A DNA stretch of 64,000 nt from Chelonoidis abingdonii (GCF_003597395.2 NC_133773.1:129552865-129616864); one strand, 5' to 3'; counted from the stretch's first letter, positions 34,705 through 46,173 are shown. The notes: generated by a model from the sequence alone, not told the origin. Program-made: numbers and translations.

Positions 34705-34860
34705 TCAACTGCTGAGGTCCAATGGCTGGAAGTGGAAACTAGACAACTTCAAACTAGAGATAAGGTGCAAATTTTTAGCAGTGAGGATAACCTTTGGAAC
34801 AACTTACCGTAGGTTGTGGTGGCTCTCACCATATTAGGAAACAATTCCTGGTCTTCAGTC
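34705..34860 (+). mobile_element. CR1 ORF2 C-terminal fragment
   Basis: 'aggtccaatggctggaagtggaaactagacaacttcaaactagagataaggtgcaaa' encodes the LxWxKWKLDNFKLEIRCK segment of a different CR1 lineage, and 'ggaacaacttaccgtaggttgtggtgg' follows as expected. It lies in opposite orientation to the neighbour at 34190-34640. Confidence 0.75.
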
Positions 34861-35200
34861 TAAATTTCCTTTACTCCTTTTTATGTAAGGCTGATTATTG
34901 GTGGCATAGTCCGGCCACATGGATGAACAAATGGGGATTGAGATGCTGGAAATAAACAGCATTGCAAATGTATGGGCAGGTTTGCTGTCTTGTCCTGGCA
35001 CCCAAGGTTCTGGAACCATTATTGTTCACACTACAAGAGCTCTTGCTACATCTGGATGGCAAATTATAAACATATCTTCCGCTATAAACTTGGGAGCAGA
35101 TCTTGCACTAGATAACTTATGCCCCAGTGCTGCACACATTTAAAATTAAGCAATGTGTTGCCATTGACTTAAAGCAGGTTTAGGATGGTTGCTGGATTGA
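34861..35200. other. No gene or repeat recognised
   Basis: Short unremarkable stretch; the 74-codon frame at 34919-35143 has no motif. Confidence 0.45.
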
Positions 35201-35202
35201 AG

Positions 35203-35332
35203 TTTTAGACTGTACTCTCTCTGGGGTAGAGAACGTCTTTTTGTTAAATGTATGGACAGTGCCTAACACCACCAGGCTTCAGTCCCTGACTGGGGCCTTT
35301 AATACCCACCACAATACAGATATTAACCAATA
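35203..35332 (+). mobile_element. MIR/L2-type 3' tail
   Basis: 'ttagactgtactctctctggggtagagaacgtctttttgtt' and 'ggacagtgcctaacaccaccaggcttcagtccctgactggggcc' match the same tail as 22432-22566. Confidence 0.75.
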
Positions 35333-35334
35333 AC

Positions 35335-36194
35335 CATAACCCAAAAATGAAATCCTCATGGAAGTTAGTGGGAGTTGGGATATGATCCTAGGTTACTTAT
35401 TTTATCAGGTAGAAAATAATTAATGGCTGAGGCACATAACATGAGCACAGTATGCAAATGTCCAGTATTTCAGAGTTATTCATGTCTTCAGATAGAAGCC
35501 TGCTAGTTATTTTAATTATCATGTTTTTTTCAATAGTAAAATAGATCCCATGACAAAATCTTATTCATTTTGCAACAGACGAAAGAGGCACAGACTTCAA
35601 AAGTATAATGAATTTCTTCTGACTTGTCTGGGAACTGAACAACCATAATTCTGATTGATCAGATATGCTCTGCATCAGAGAGACCCCAGATGTGATCCAG
35701 ATTTTAAATAGATGCTACTACTGTCAAAATGTATTCTTTCTTTCCTGGTATAATGACCTGATGTCTGTAGGTCTCAAATAATGTACTTTTTTTTATAATA
35801 ACTGCTAACATCAACAATAAGCTTTGTCTCATTAGCATCACATAATCCCACCACTGAGTCCCCAATTTCTGCTCCCCATATTATTTGCTGTGAGGGAAAA
35901 AAATCCCACAGCAGGAGCTAAGAAGGTCAGTGCATTCTCAGGGTAATCAACTGTAGTAAATTCAATTCTGACAAGACAAGGCTTGCAAATGTCTCGGGAA
36001 TAAGGGATCATCTATAATTTTATATAGTGAATGGGAAAGTGTCCTTCCAAATGTTTATTAATTACAGATGACTAGGCATATGGTGGTCATCTTTGAAGAG
36101 ATTTCTTTTGAGGGAGACTGAATCAAAGCCAAAACCAAATTTAACTGCTTGCTCTTGCTTTGGAAGAAAAACAACCATATTCTATTATAGATAT
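35335..36194. other. No gene or repeat recognised
   Basis: AT-rich, stops in every frame. Confidence 0.5.
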
Positions 36195-36297
36195 ATAAAA
36201 GATCTCATAGCATGTCAGTGGAAGAGCTGAGAAGATGATCCAGGTGCTGTGACTTCCATTCACCAGTTCTAACCACTAGACCACTCTGCTGAGCTGT
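36195..36297 (-). mobile_element. MIR-type SINE head, reverse orientation
   Basis: 'gtcagtggaagagctgagaag' and 'ttctaaccactagaccactctgctga' are the reverse complement of a MIR-like core and tRNA-like head (gcagagtggtctagtggtta). Confidence 0.68.
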
Positions 36298-36639
36298 GGC
36301 TTAGATTTATAAATGAATGGGGGATCCGTTTGTCTCTTCAAACCTCTTTCTGCTGAGAGAGAGGGAAGCAGAAACTGGAACAAAAATAAGTGACAGTTGT
36401 GCTTAACCTTTTTAACTTTTCAGCCGCCTAGGGCATTGTCTACATAAAGCATGACCTTGGCCATGCCATGAGAGTAGCACTTGAGGGGTTAACAGAGGTT
36501 TCTCAGCTGCTCTTCTCTCAGGCAAATCATTCCTCTTACTCATTGATTAAAAAAGAAAAGTTCAGTAGCCAGTGCACACATGATCACTTTCTCTAGCCAT
36601 GGGTGTTTACAAATACAAGCTAAATTCTGATCACAGTTC

Positions 36640-36776
36640 CATCGGTGCTGGAAGTAGAGGTGCAGGGGGTGCTGCAGCCACCCCCTGGCTTGAAGTGGTT
36701 TCCATCATATACACGGTTTACGGTTTGGTTCAATGGCTCTCAGCACCTCCACTATACAAATTGTTCCAGTGCCTCA
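36640..36776. mobile_element. Palindromic MITE, about 137 bp
   Basis: Left end ggtgctggaagtagaggtgc, right end reverse-complemented ggcactggaacaatttgtat. Between them are 'gctgcagccaccccctggcttgaagtggtttcc' and 'ggttcaatggctctcagcacctcc', a combination I remember as a common reptile repeat. No duplication found. Confidence 0.5.
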
Positions 36777-36777
36777 G

Positions 36778-37818
36778 CTCAGTCCCCCTGGTGCTCATCT
36801 GTAAGCAGTTCCAACAAAGCCAATGGAGTGACCCCAAATTTACATTAGATCTTATCAGAATCCTTTTTGAAGTGATACTCCCAAATCTTCTCCTTTATAG
36901 CAGTGTCATTCCCTAGTTAGTCAGCGAGGTGGCTCAGCAGAACATTCATTTTACTTGTGTGCATCACACTATGTGCCTTTAACACTATCTATTTGAGTAC
37001 CATCTGCTGGACCAAACGGGTCTCTTCATCCCTGTAAGCTCCCTTGAGTATGTGTTGTTTTGGGAACATCCTGGTCAGAAATGGCTATTGGTACCACAGG
37101 AAGAAAATTAATATCTGCTGATATCAAATACCTGCTATTCTTTAACAAGCCACAGTTATTCATCGGCCAGATTGCAGCACTTGTATGAAAAATTTTCAGT
37201 TCCTTTTTGTCCCTGGCAGCTGATTAAAAGTTCAGATTATTTATGGCAGGAAACAGCAATGTACTTCTGAGTCTGAGGAAGCTGAGAAAGTGTGGTGAGT
37301 GTCAGTCAATTAAGCTATTCAACTTATTTATGAAACAAGACAAAACACTGTTTAGGGTGAAAACTCCCCACTCAACAGGATTCTCCCTGATCTAAAATGT
37401 CAGAGCTGAAAGGGGTCATCTTGTGACCCCAGAATGTTCTTTTAAACTATTTGCAAATCAATAGCTCTTCTTTGGATTTGTTCAGAGCCTCTCATTCCCT
37501 TTTATTATAAATCACAGGGCACAGACTGCCTATCAATTAATATGGAGACACATACTATGCTAAAGGAACAGCTGGCTTTAGAGTGATTCAGCCTGATCCT
37601 CATTTATATTAAGGTCAATTTACAGGGCCAGAGCTGTGTAAAGGGGCCTTAATCTAAATAAAAATTCAGACTATCGTACTCAGAAAAGTGACTCAGTTAA
37701 AATGATGATCTCAGATTCTTGTGCTGCTTCTTCTTTTGCCACCAGCCTGGAGCCTCTGCCTGGGCTCTGTGTTCTCTCTGCCTCTCGCACCATCATACGC
37801 TAATAAAGAATTGTCATC
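36778..37818. other. No gene or repeat recognised
   Basis: Sequence around 37390-37500 has a faint CR1-like wording ('gagctgaaaggggtcatc', 'atagctcttctttggatttg') that I could not confirm. Confidence 0.4.
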
Positions 37819-37820
37819 AG

Positions 37821-37926
37821 GGCTGAAATTTCCAAAGTCACCAAAAAGATTTAGACACCTAATTTCCATTCATTTTAATGGGAATTAAATGTCCAAATCC
37901 TTTAGGCAGTTTTGACAATCTCAGCC
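37821..37926. repeat. Short palindromic element
   Basis: Left arm ggctgaaatttccaaagtca pairs with the right arm, whose reverse complement is ggctgagattgtcaaaactg. The centre (cctaatttccattc ... aatgggaattaaat) also pairs. About 106 bp. Confidence 0.68.
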
Positions 37927-38092
37927 TACAACTTCATAATAACTTTGTGACCAAGCATTAGGCAGAATCCAATCCAATCTGCTGTCTCTTTGCACTGCTA
38001 AGAGTGCCTTCCTCTCCCTTAACAGTGCTATCATCAGTAATAACTTGTTTGACACAGATGTGACTTGAAGCCACACAGCGGACGGATGCATT

Positions 38093-38161
38093 GGGCCAGA
38101 TCCTCAGCTGGAGTAAATTGGCACCACCAATGCCAATGGTGCTAGCTGAAGTTCTGGCCCC
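38093..38161. repeat. Short palindromic element
   Basis: Left arm gggccagatcctcagctgga; right arm reverse-complemented ggggccagaacttcagctag. The centre ggcaccaccaatgccaatgg is nearly self-complementary. About 69 bp. Confidence 0.7.
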
Positions 38162-38244
38162 TTAGGTTGAATAAGAAGCTGCCATCTTTACAGAATCATG
38201 CTTTTGACTATAGATACACATTCTTACCATCTAATGGCTGTCCA

Positions 38245-38492
38245 GGGGCCACTGTGACATGAGTAGGTGGTCTCAGACCAGTTCCTAATAAGTGTCCACC
38301 TCACATGCACCCTCATAAGTGGTCAAGGCTTGGAATAGCATTACTGGAGCACCTTGATGGGATTGGGTGGGGCCACTGTGACATGAGTAGGTGGTCTCAG
38401 ACCAGTTCCTAATAAGTGTCCACCTCACATGTACCCTCATAGGTGGTCAAGGCTTGGAATAGCATTACTGGACCACCTTGATCGGATTGGGT
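38245..38492 (+). repeat. Tandem duplication of a 124-bp unit
   Basis: Two adjacent copies, 38245-38368 and 38369-38492, both beginning ggggccactgtgacatgagt. They differ at only a handful of positions (for example gcaccctcataag versus gtaccctcatagg, and gagcacc versus gaccacc). The near identity points to a recent duplication or homogenisation. Confidence 0.92.
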
Positions 38493-38494
38493 GC

Positions 38495-39040
38495 GGGAGC
38501 TTGTTCTGCCTCTCCTAGTACAGTGCTCATTCTCTGGATGATAATGTACTAAATAAAGGGACTTTTGTTTCCACTGGTGTCAGTCCACTGTCTTTCACAA
38601 GAACTAACTAACTTATCTACTAAGTTGACTCAGCTGTCAGAAAGAGGCCTTTTTGCAAGGCAGTTGTTGACAGCAGTGATCCTCTTTGCTAAAATCTAGT
38701 GTGCGGCTGAGGAAGTCAATATAATCCTCCTGGAGGGAAGGACAACAATACATCCAACACAGCAGTAAGAAAAGGACATTCTTTCTCTAGCTTTCCCCTG
38801 TGTAACTTGATCTCCAAGGCAGATACTGTGGTAATGATAATCTGGTGAAAGAAGCATTAGTATACAAATGACACTCGCATACTGGGTGAGCTGGAGATGG
38901 GCCTGAACCAAGCCCCCAGATTAAAACTTCCGCTCAAATTTTGGATAAACTTTAATCTGGATCTGAACTTCACAGACCTATAATGGACCAAACCAAAACC
39001 CCAGACCCAAACTGCTCAAAACTTTGCAGGAGTTTCATGG
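38495..39040. other. No gene or repeat recognised
   Basis: Nothing recognised between the tandem duplication and the CR1 tail. Confidence 0.45.
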
Positions 39041-39041
39041 A

Positions 39042-39325
39042 ATCAGAGAATCATAGAATATCAGGGTTGGAAGGGACCTCAGAAGGTCATCTAGTCCAAT
39101 CCCCTGCTCAAAGCAGGACCAATTCCCAACTAAATCATCCCAGCCGGGGCTTTGTCAAGCCTGACCTTAAAAACCTCTAAGGAAGGAGATTACACCACCT
39201 CCCTAGGTAACCCATTCTAATGCTTCACCTCTCTCTGAGTGAAAAAGTTTTTGCTAATATCCAACCTAAACCTCCCCCACTGCAACTTGAGAGCATTACT
39301 CCTTGTTCTGTCCTTGTTTGGATCC
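39042..39325 (-). mobile_element. CR1 LINE 3' end, reverse orientation
   Basis: Begins 'agaatcatagaatatcagggttggaagggacctcagaaggtcatctagtcc', the reverse complement of the most common CR1 tail, and continues through the C-terminal coding region to 'gcattactccttgttctgtcc'. The plus-strand frame 38983-39180 is a shadow. The copy shares its subfamily with the long CR1 at 44376-46173. Confidence 0.92.
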
Positions 39326-39980
39326 AGATTTTTGAGTGTGTGCGCGTGTGTGAGAGAGCATTAAAACTTAGTCATTATAAGAGTGGGGTTAGATATGACA
39401 TTTTAAACTTTGAAAAAAAGTCTCATATTTTGATCAACTGGAGAGATGGTAAAAAAGTTTCAAATTTTGAAAACTTAAAAAAGTAGAACATTTTTTAAAA
39501 AACCCATGAAAATAGCCCTTTTTCCCAACTCTAGTAAAGGTGGAACCTCATGGCTTCCTGTGTTGGCAAAGAAAAGAGAGAAGGAAAAGGAAATTAGTTA
39601 TAGATATGCAGAACATGTGCTAAAGGAAAAATGTCAATGGACATATCCCCCATGGTTCTGAAAGAAGAATAGGGCTCGCATTCTATGTCCTAAGATTTAG
39701 TGCTCCTTGATTCTGTTTTAGGCCACCCACTTTAAGGCTCTTAGCTTGGTAAAATGCTCTTTCATGAAGGAGAAACAAAGAATTTCCATCACTGTGAAAA
39801 ACAGCCTTTCATGTTATTAGGGAAACTGGGAGAAATTACTGTTCCCGAGCTCCAGATAAATACGTAAGGGGTGAAAAGAATTGGAGCACTAAGAATAAGC
39901 TTGACTGCGGCACACACTTACTTTGTTGTAGAGGACCCACTCTTGCAGCTAAAATACAAGCCTCTGTCCAGTAAAGCAAT
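39326..39980. other. No gene or repeat recognised
   Basis: AT-rich; includes the motif-free 88-codon frame 39220-39486 that starts inside the CR1 fragment. Confidence 0.45.
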
Positions 39981-39981
39981 T

Positions 39982-40133
39982 AGGCCCAGCTTTTTAAAGG
40001 TATTTAGGCATTTCTGCAACACCTAACTTATTTAGGAGCCTTAATCTTAAAAATGAGATTTGGAGTCCTAAATCAGTTAGGCATTGTGACGCTAAGTGCA
40101 GCAATGCCCAAAAGCCTTTAAAAATCTGGGCCT
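39982..40133. repeat. Short palindromic element
   Basis: Left arm aggcccagctttttaaaggt; right arm reverse-complemented aggcccagatttttaaaggc. Inner parts (tatttaggca, gcctaaat words) pair as well. About 152 bp. Confidence 0.72.
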
Positions 40134-40134
40134 T

Positions 40135-41395
40135 AAGTACATGCTTGACTTTAAGCATGTATGCAATCCTGTTCGATGTTCAGTTCCATTCAGTATGACT
40201 ACATATGAGTTGACCTTTAAACACATGCTTAGGTAGGGTTACGCAATCATAACTAGAGAGAATTTGCCCCAATGTAAACAAACAAAGCAATATTTACAGT
40301 TAAAGAAAATTGTCATTTGCTGATAACTTGTAAAGTAAATTATATTAAGTAAGTGGAGTTAAAGAACCCACTGAAAGAGGGAGGAATTAGCAAAGGGGCC
40401 TTAACTAGAGCAGTGCCTATGTAACATTATAATATAGAATCCATGAGGAAAGATATGCCATGTAAGAGTGAAAAGAAATGAGAGGAAAGTGTATCAAGCT
40501 GTGGAGTATGCTTGTTGATAAGTTACCAGCCACCCCACGGTTCACTATTAATAGATCTTTACTGCACAATATTTCTTAGAAATAGATTTGGACTTGGACG
40601 TTCACCATGATGTAGCTAAAAAAAAAAAAAAAGGATGATGAATTGCAGTTGCCTCCCTATAAATAAAGAGTAAGTCACCAACGAGCCATCTGTCAGTGTA
40701 TGATTACCAACTTTCTTTTTGTCTTTCAAAGCGGCCTGTGAAACCAAGGGCATGTATAATAGAGAGAGTGCACACATTACAGCATATCCCAGCAGCTAGC
40801 CAGAAAGGATCATACAAGAGTCTCTCTCGATTTATCTCACTCAATGAAATAATTTCAACTAACGTTTTTCAATTGGTGTGTCTGTATATTTCAAATACAC
40901 ATGGAACCACTGCAGGGATTATTTTCAAGGATTTGGGGTTGGGATTGATACAGTTAAGACATGCAAAGTAAAACATTTTTAAAAGAAGAAAATCCTTAAG
41001 TCCTCTCTGTTTGTGAAACCAGCGGTTTAGCAGAACAATATTAATTCATTTTTTTCTGCTATTGAATAGTAAAAGGTCTGGGATACCCTGGGAAAACGTA
41101 TTCCTATGGTTTTGTTAAAGCTGAATACCTCACTATCAGTGGGAAAGACAAAGATCTAAGACCTCTTAGCCTACAGAAAACAACACAGGTTTTTATGCTG
41201 GAAAAATGAGGGATTTATTCTTTTCATTTTTCCCTCTCTCTCCCCCCCCTCCAAAATAAGTTCAGGGTCAGTGTACAATTTCTCCTTTTGTTTCTATTCT
41301 AAGAACCATCCATTTTGGGGTGCTTTTATTCCCCAAGAGTCGGTCTAACTCTGATAACATTCTGTGCATTTGAATCTTTGTTGTAGAAAAAGGTT
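40135..41395. other. No gene; poly-A tract at 40618-40632
   Basis: AT-rich with a 15-base A run at about 40618-40632. The 91-codon frame at 40696-40971 has no motif. Confidence 0.45.
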
Positions 41396-41399
41396 TGCA

Positions 41400-41431
41400 G
41401 TGTGTGTGTGGCTACATACACACACACATGC
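41400..41431. repeat. Inverted GT / CA microsatellite
   Basis: tgtgtgtgtggctacatacacacacacatg: a GT run followed after a short spacer by a CA run, so the two halves are complementary and could form a hairpin. Confidence 0.75.
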
Positions 41432-41433
41432 AT

Positions 41434-41930
41434 ATAATGTTAATATTCTTAAAAAAACCTTAGTTTAAGAAGAGTTAAAGGCTGAAAGTAGGTTTCACAA
41501 TGGAATCCAATTTGTATCCCACTCAAATATTGCACTTTCTAAACAAAAATTCTACAAATGAATAAACACCAAATGTTGCAAAGTCTGCAGATGAACACTT
41601 GAGTCCCTCCTCCTCCTGTCCTTTGCATCTCCTGTCTTCTCCCCATACCTTCATGAACCCTGCATCTCTCTTTGCTCCCTAATACTGTGAACCCCTTTCC
41701 ATGCCCCCTACCTGTCTCTCTGGCCCGGGATCCTATCCATGCCCCACTCTGATCTCCTGAATATCTCTGTTCATGGCTCCCTTCATTATTCTCATGCCCT
41801 CCCAGCACCCCTCTCTCATTTGCTCCCCTCCCCCTGGTTCGCTTCACTGTAATCCTGGCCTGCTACCTCCAACTCCGCTCAGCAGTTGCTGCAGCAAAGC
41901 CTAAAAAGTGAAAAGGAAGTCAGTTTCTAT
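41434..41930. other. No gene; pyrimidine-rich tract at 41600-41880
   Basis: The plus strand is rich in C and T from 41600 to 41880, giving the 102-codon minus-strand frame 41539-41847 of simple composition. No domain signature. Confidence 0.5.
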
Positions 41931-41933
41931 TAA

Positions 41934-42181
41934 ATGCAGCGTTGTAGCCATGTTGGTTCCAGCAGGATATATGAGAGGGAAGGTGCATGAGGTAATATCT
42001 TTTGTTGGTCCAACTTCTGTTGGTAAGAGAGAGAAGCTTTCAAACTCTTCCCAGGTCTGGGAAATAGGCCACTTTACCTTGAATGGCCTCTTAAAATATA
42101 TGTTAACTACTTACGCTAAACAATCTTATATTTAGCTGTGACGCTCTGAGTACCTTTTCAAGACCTGAAGAAGAGCTCTGT
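41934..42181 (+). mobile_element. Penelope-like element end with inverted partial copy
   Basis: The right part (about 42065-42181) reads 'ggccactttaccttgaatggcc ... agctgtgacgctctgagtaccttttcaagacctgaagaagagctctg' in sense direction. The left part (41934-42064) is the terminal block in reverse ('ggtaatatcttttgttggtccaacttctgttggtaagagagagaagcttt') and ends in 'cttcccaggtctgggaaa', the reverse complement of the region near 42155-42172. Penelope insertions often carry such inverted or direct partial copies at the 5' side. No coding part is present. Confidence 0.65.
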
Positions 42182-42183
42182 AA

Positions 42184-43535
42184 TTTTGGAGGAATTAGAC
42201 CTGGATTCTGCAAAGACTTAAGCCCTGGCTTAATTTTATGCCCCTGAATAGTTCCACTGATGGCAATGACACTATTCAGGCACATGAAGGTAAGCAAAAC
42301 GCAGGTCATTGGAGAACTGGGGCCTTCATGTGTGGCTGTTTAAAAATGAGGCTTTCTAGCTTCAGCCTTACTATTGCTATATATGCCAGCATATTAAAGC
42401 AATCATTTAAATGTACAACTCATCTACGAGATAAAATGGTCTGTAGTTCAAACATTGGCAAAACTTCCATTGAAGTCTTAGGAGTTTGTTTATATCTAAT
42501 CTATTGATCTGCTTGTTAATGTTGCACCAATCCATGTGATATTCAGGTGTCAAAGAATGTCCCACGACCACAGGATTAAAGAAATAAAATGAATTTCTAA
42601 TCAAGCCCCTGTAAAATGGGGAATTCATTAGGGACCCGGAAGGCAGTTAGTGAGTAGGTTGCATTTCTTTACTACTAAAAAGGTAATAGAAAAATATCTG
42701 AAGGAAAGCTGCTTGTGGCTGTGGTTTGTCAGGGAGAGAAACAGCAGCAACAGTTGTCATCTGTTTAGCATTTGAGTATGAGTTAAAGCAGGAAATGGAA
42801 TAGGCCAGCTATTTTAAACTAATCAGTTCTATCAATAACCTGAAGGTACTTTTAAAAGCTGCAGAGGTAACAGCAGCGCGTGACTCTTCCAGAAGGAAGT
42901 TTGCTTTTGTTTCAGACCTGTCGTTGCTTTAATTTGACACCAAGACATGTTTTCCCTGGAGTATTAGGTATCTTGGGCTTTATCCATTTGGTAAAGAACT
43001 GACCTGCATAATTCCTATGTAGTGAGGAGATTTACTACTTAGGTCAACATGCATCTTCTGTGAGTCAAATAAACACAAGGAGCATTCATTAGGCATGCTT
43101 ACTGAATTTAGACTGCATTCACACAACCTGATACGGGAGCCACTGGGGCCATGCTGGTTCACCCAAGGTCGCCTAGGGCAAGGGAGCAAGCAAAGAAGGC
43201 TTTTATCAGCCACAGACTGAATAAATAAATCAATCCAGCTGATCTCAATACCCAATCTAATTGCATGTGGCAGGAGCCTAACTTCAGGGGATGCTTCTGA
43301 GTTTACACTAATTCAAACAGTTAAGGTTAAAAAAGGCTAGGCCTCTGTGAAACAGAGGGGAAAAAAAGTTTAAGAAAGATAGATCAGAGACACATATGTC
43401 ATTATGAAAATGTATTTGTAATTTTATAATTCACCCTCTGTCACCCACTCCCATATATGTAGGTGAGAGAGATTGTTATAAGAATCAGGTTTTCACCTAG
43501 GAAGTGGTATCTACTTATTAGAGTGGGGGGCGGTG
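42184..43535. other. No gene or repeat recognised
   Basis: AT-rich with only short motif-free frames (for example 42980-43255 minus). Confidence 0.45.
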
Positions 43536-43537
43536 AA

Positions 43538-43650
43538 TTCTGGGCCCAGCTCTGCCACAGACTTTCTGTGTCACACATGGGAAATCGCTCAGTCTCCCTG
43601 GACCTGTCTGTCCCTCTGTGAAATGGATTAATACACAGTGGCCTGAAGTT
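43538..43650 (+). mobile_element. MIR-type SINE fragment
   Basis: 'ctgggcccagctctgccacagactttctgtgtcacacatgggaaatcgctcagtctccc' and 'ccctctgtgaaatggattaat' match the MIR core. The head is lost. Confidence 0.8.
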
Positions 43651-43654
43651 GTGA

Positions 43655-44375
43655 AAGTAACTGTTGATTTTCATTTCCTTAGTTAATGAGTACTTGTTTT
43701 CTGACATCTCAGTGGGGACTGATTTTGAGAGACTGCCTCCTCAGCTCCAAGGCACCCCAAAGCAATAACCGATTGAAAATTTTAGAGCAACAATTATAGA
43801 TTTTAAGAAAAATATTTTGCACATTGATTTAAGTCTGGTGATATCAGTGAAAAGGACTTTGTGGCCTAGTGAACCAAATCCAGATGTCGATGGAGTCACA
43901 TGTGTTTTGACATTATATCGTCAATCCCTCTATCAACCTTTACTCATGATTGATGTAATGGTAATGCCTAAAAGGATTAATGCATTTATGTGTATACAGA
44001 GCTTAGAGATCCCAGGTTAAAAGCAGCATTCACAGCCTTGCCAATACCCTCGATTTCCATACTAGTAGTGTTGTGAATTTGGTCAGGGCTGGAGACTAGC
44101 CTCCGGATGAAATGAAATGCTGCAGCCCCACTTGACCACCTCCTGGGGAAGAGCAGCCAGTCAGGACTGGCACAGCTCTCTCTCCTTCCCTCGGCAGCTG
44201 AGAGTAGTTTTTGAGCAAGAAGGAGCGGTGGATAACCACTTTCACTGGAGGGGGGAGGAGAGAGTCGGAAGATCCCAGCAGTTCTCAGTTTCTCTGCTTA
44301 GCCTTCCCTTTCTGCACGCAATGGATAAGTCTGCTGTCTGCTCCTCTCCCCTTCCCCTTCCCCATCCCATCCCCG
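43655..44375. other. No gene or repeat recognised
   Basis: Ordinary sequence up to the CR1 5' truncation point. The 112-codon frame 44117-44455 runs into the CR1 from unique sequence and has no motif. Confidence 0.45.
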
Positions 44376-46173
44376 TGGGAAGAGTAACAAGAAGGGTTTC
44401 TTCAGGTATGTTAGCAACAAGAAGAAAGTCAAGGAAAGTGTGGGCCCCTTACTGAACGAGGGAGGCAACCTAGTGACAGAGGATGTGGAAAAAGCTCATG
44501 TACTCAATGATTTTTTTGCCTCTGTCTTCACAAACAAGGTCAACTCCCAGACTGCTGCACTGGGCAGCACAGTATGGGGAAAAGGCGACCAACCCTCTGT
44601 GGAGAAAGAAGTGGTTTGGGACTACTTAGAAAAACTGGACGAGCACAAGTCCATGGGGCTGTATGCGCTGCATCCAAGGGTGCTAAAGGAGTTGGCGGAT
44701 GTGATTGCAGAGCTATTGGCCATTATCTTTGAAAACTCATGGTCATCAGGGAAGGTCCCGGATGACTGGAAAAAGGCCAATGAAGTGTCCATCTTTAAAA
44801 AAGGGAAAAAGGAGCATCTGGGGAACTACAGACCAGTCAGCCTCACTTCAGTCCCTGGAAAAATCATGGAGCAGGTCTTCAAGGAATCAATTCTGAAGCA
44901 CTTAGAGGAGAGGAAAGTGACAAGACAGTCGCATTGGATTCCACAAGGGCAAGTCATGCCTGACTAACCTAATTCGCTTCTATGAGGAGATAACTGTGGT
45001 CTATGGATGAGGGGAAAGCAGTGGATGTGTTATTCCTTGACTTATGCAAAGCTTTTGATACGGTTCTCCCACAGTATTCTTGCCCAGCAAGTTAAGAAGT
45101 TATGGGCATGGATGATTGCACTCTAAGATGGACAGAAAGCTTGGCTAGATCGTCGGCTCAACAAGTAGTGATCAACTGCTCAGTGTCTAGCTGGCAGCCA
45201 GTTTCAAGTGGGTGCCCCAAGGGTCGATCCTGGGGCCAGTTTTGTTCAATATCTTCATTAATGATCTGGAGGATGGTGTGGACTTCACTCTCAGCAAGTT
45301 GTAGATGACACTAACTTGGAGGAGTGGTAGATACGCTGGAGGGTAGGATAGGATACAGAGGACCTAGATAATTAGAGGACTGGCCAAAAAAACTGATGAG
45401 GGTCAACAAGGGCAAGTGCAGCGGCCTGCACTTAGGAGGAAGAATCCCAATCACTGTTTACAGGACTAGGGACCGAATGGCTAGGAAGCAGTTCTGCAGA
45501 AAAGGACCTAGGGTTACAGTGGATAAGAAGCTGGATATGAGTCACCAGTAGTGTTGCCCTGTTGCAAGAAGGGCTAATTGCATTTTGGGGCTGTATAAGT
45601 AGGGGCATTGCCAGCAGATCGAGGAGTGATCATTCCTCTATTCGACTTGGTGAGGCTTCATCTGGAGTACTGTCAGTTTGGGCCCCACACTACAAGAAGG
45701 ATGTGGAAAAATTGGAAAGAGTCCAGCGGAGGGCAAAAAAAATGATTGGGCTGGAGACATGACTTATGGGAAGAGGCTGAGGGAACTGGGATTGTTTAGT
45801 CTGCAGAAGAGAAGAATGAGGGGAAATTTGATAGCTGCTTTCAATTACCTAAAAGGGGATTCCAAAGAGGATGGATTACTGTTCTCAGTGGTACCAGAAT
45901 GACAGAACAAGGAGTAATGGTCTCAAGTTGCAGTGGAGGAGGTTTAGGTTGGATATTAGGAAAAACTTTTTCACTCGGAGAGTGGTGAAGCACTGGAATA
46001 GGTTCCCTAGGGAGGTGGTGGAATCTCCTTCCTCAGAGAGGTTTTTAAGGTCAGGCTTGACAAAGCCCTGGCTGGGATGATTTAGTTGGGGACTGGCCCT
46101 GCTTTGAGCAGGGGATTGGACTAGATGACCTCCAGAGGTCCCTTCCAACCCTGATATTCTATGATTCTATGAT
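44376..46173 (+). mobile_element. CR1 LINE, longest copy (about 1.8 kb), 5'-truncated
   Basis: The copy starts inside ORF2 ([18 protein letters not shown] linker between endonuclease and reverse transcriptase), covers the reverse transcriptase and C-terminal region, and ends in the CR1 3' tail 'gaggtcccttccaaccctgatattctatgattctatg', with the octamer attctatg repeated at the very end. No A tail and no target-site duplication, as expected for CR1. It belongs to the subfamily also seen at 39042-39325 on the other strand. Confidence 0.95.
44440..46080 (+). pseudogene. CR1 ORF2 reverse transcriptase, broken
   Basis: The first 175 codons (44440-44967) are open: [13 protein letters not shown], then [20 protein letters not shown], then [20 protein letters not shown], then [20 protein letters not shown]. 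After the premature stop the reading moves between frames: LDLCKAFDTV-like at about 45040, [14 protein letters not shown] at 45246, and the catalytic box at about 45298-45312, where one base is missing relative to SKFADDTKL so that a stop replaces it. The C-terminal parts follow as frames 45562-45762, 45678-45902 and 45871-46080 ([20 protein letters not shown]). A functional enzyme would copy CR1 RNA at the target site; this one cannot. Confidence 0.9.

Noticed and set aside
38245..38492. CRISPR-like repeat
   Set aside because: Two head-to-tail 124-bp units without spacers in a vertebrate sequence; a plain tandem duplication.
38983..39180. 65-codon plus-strand frame
   Set aside because: It reads the CR1 3' end on the wrong strand.
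41539..41847. 102-codon minus-strand frame
   Set aside because: Complement of a pyrimidine-rich tract with Gly/Arg/Glu-rich simple composition.
44117..44455. 112-codon frame upstream of the CR1
   Set aside because: It crosses from unique sequence into the CR1 in a non-coding frame; no motif.
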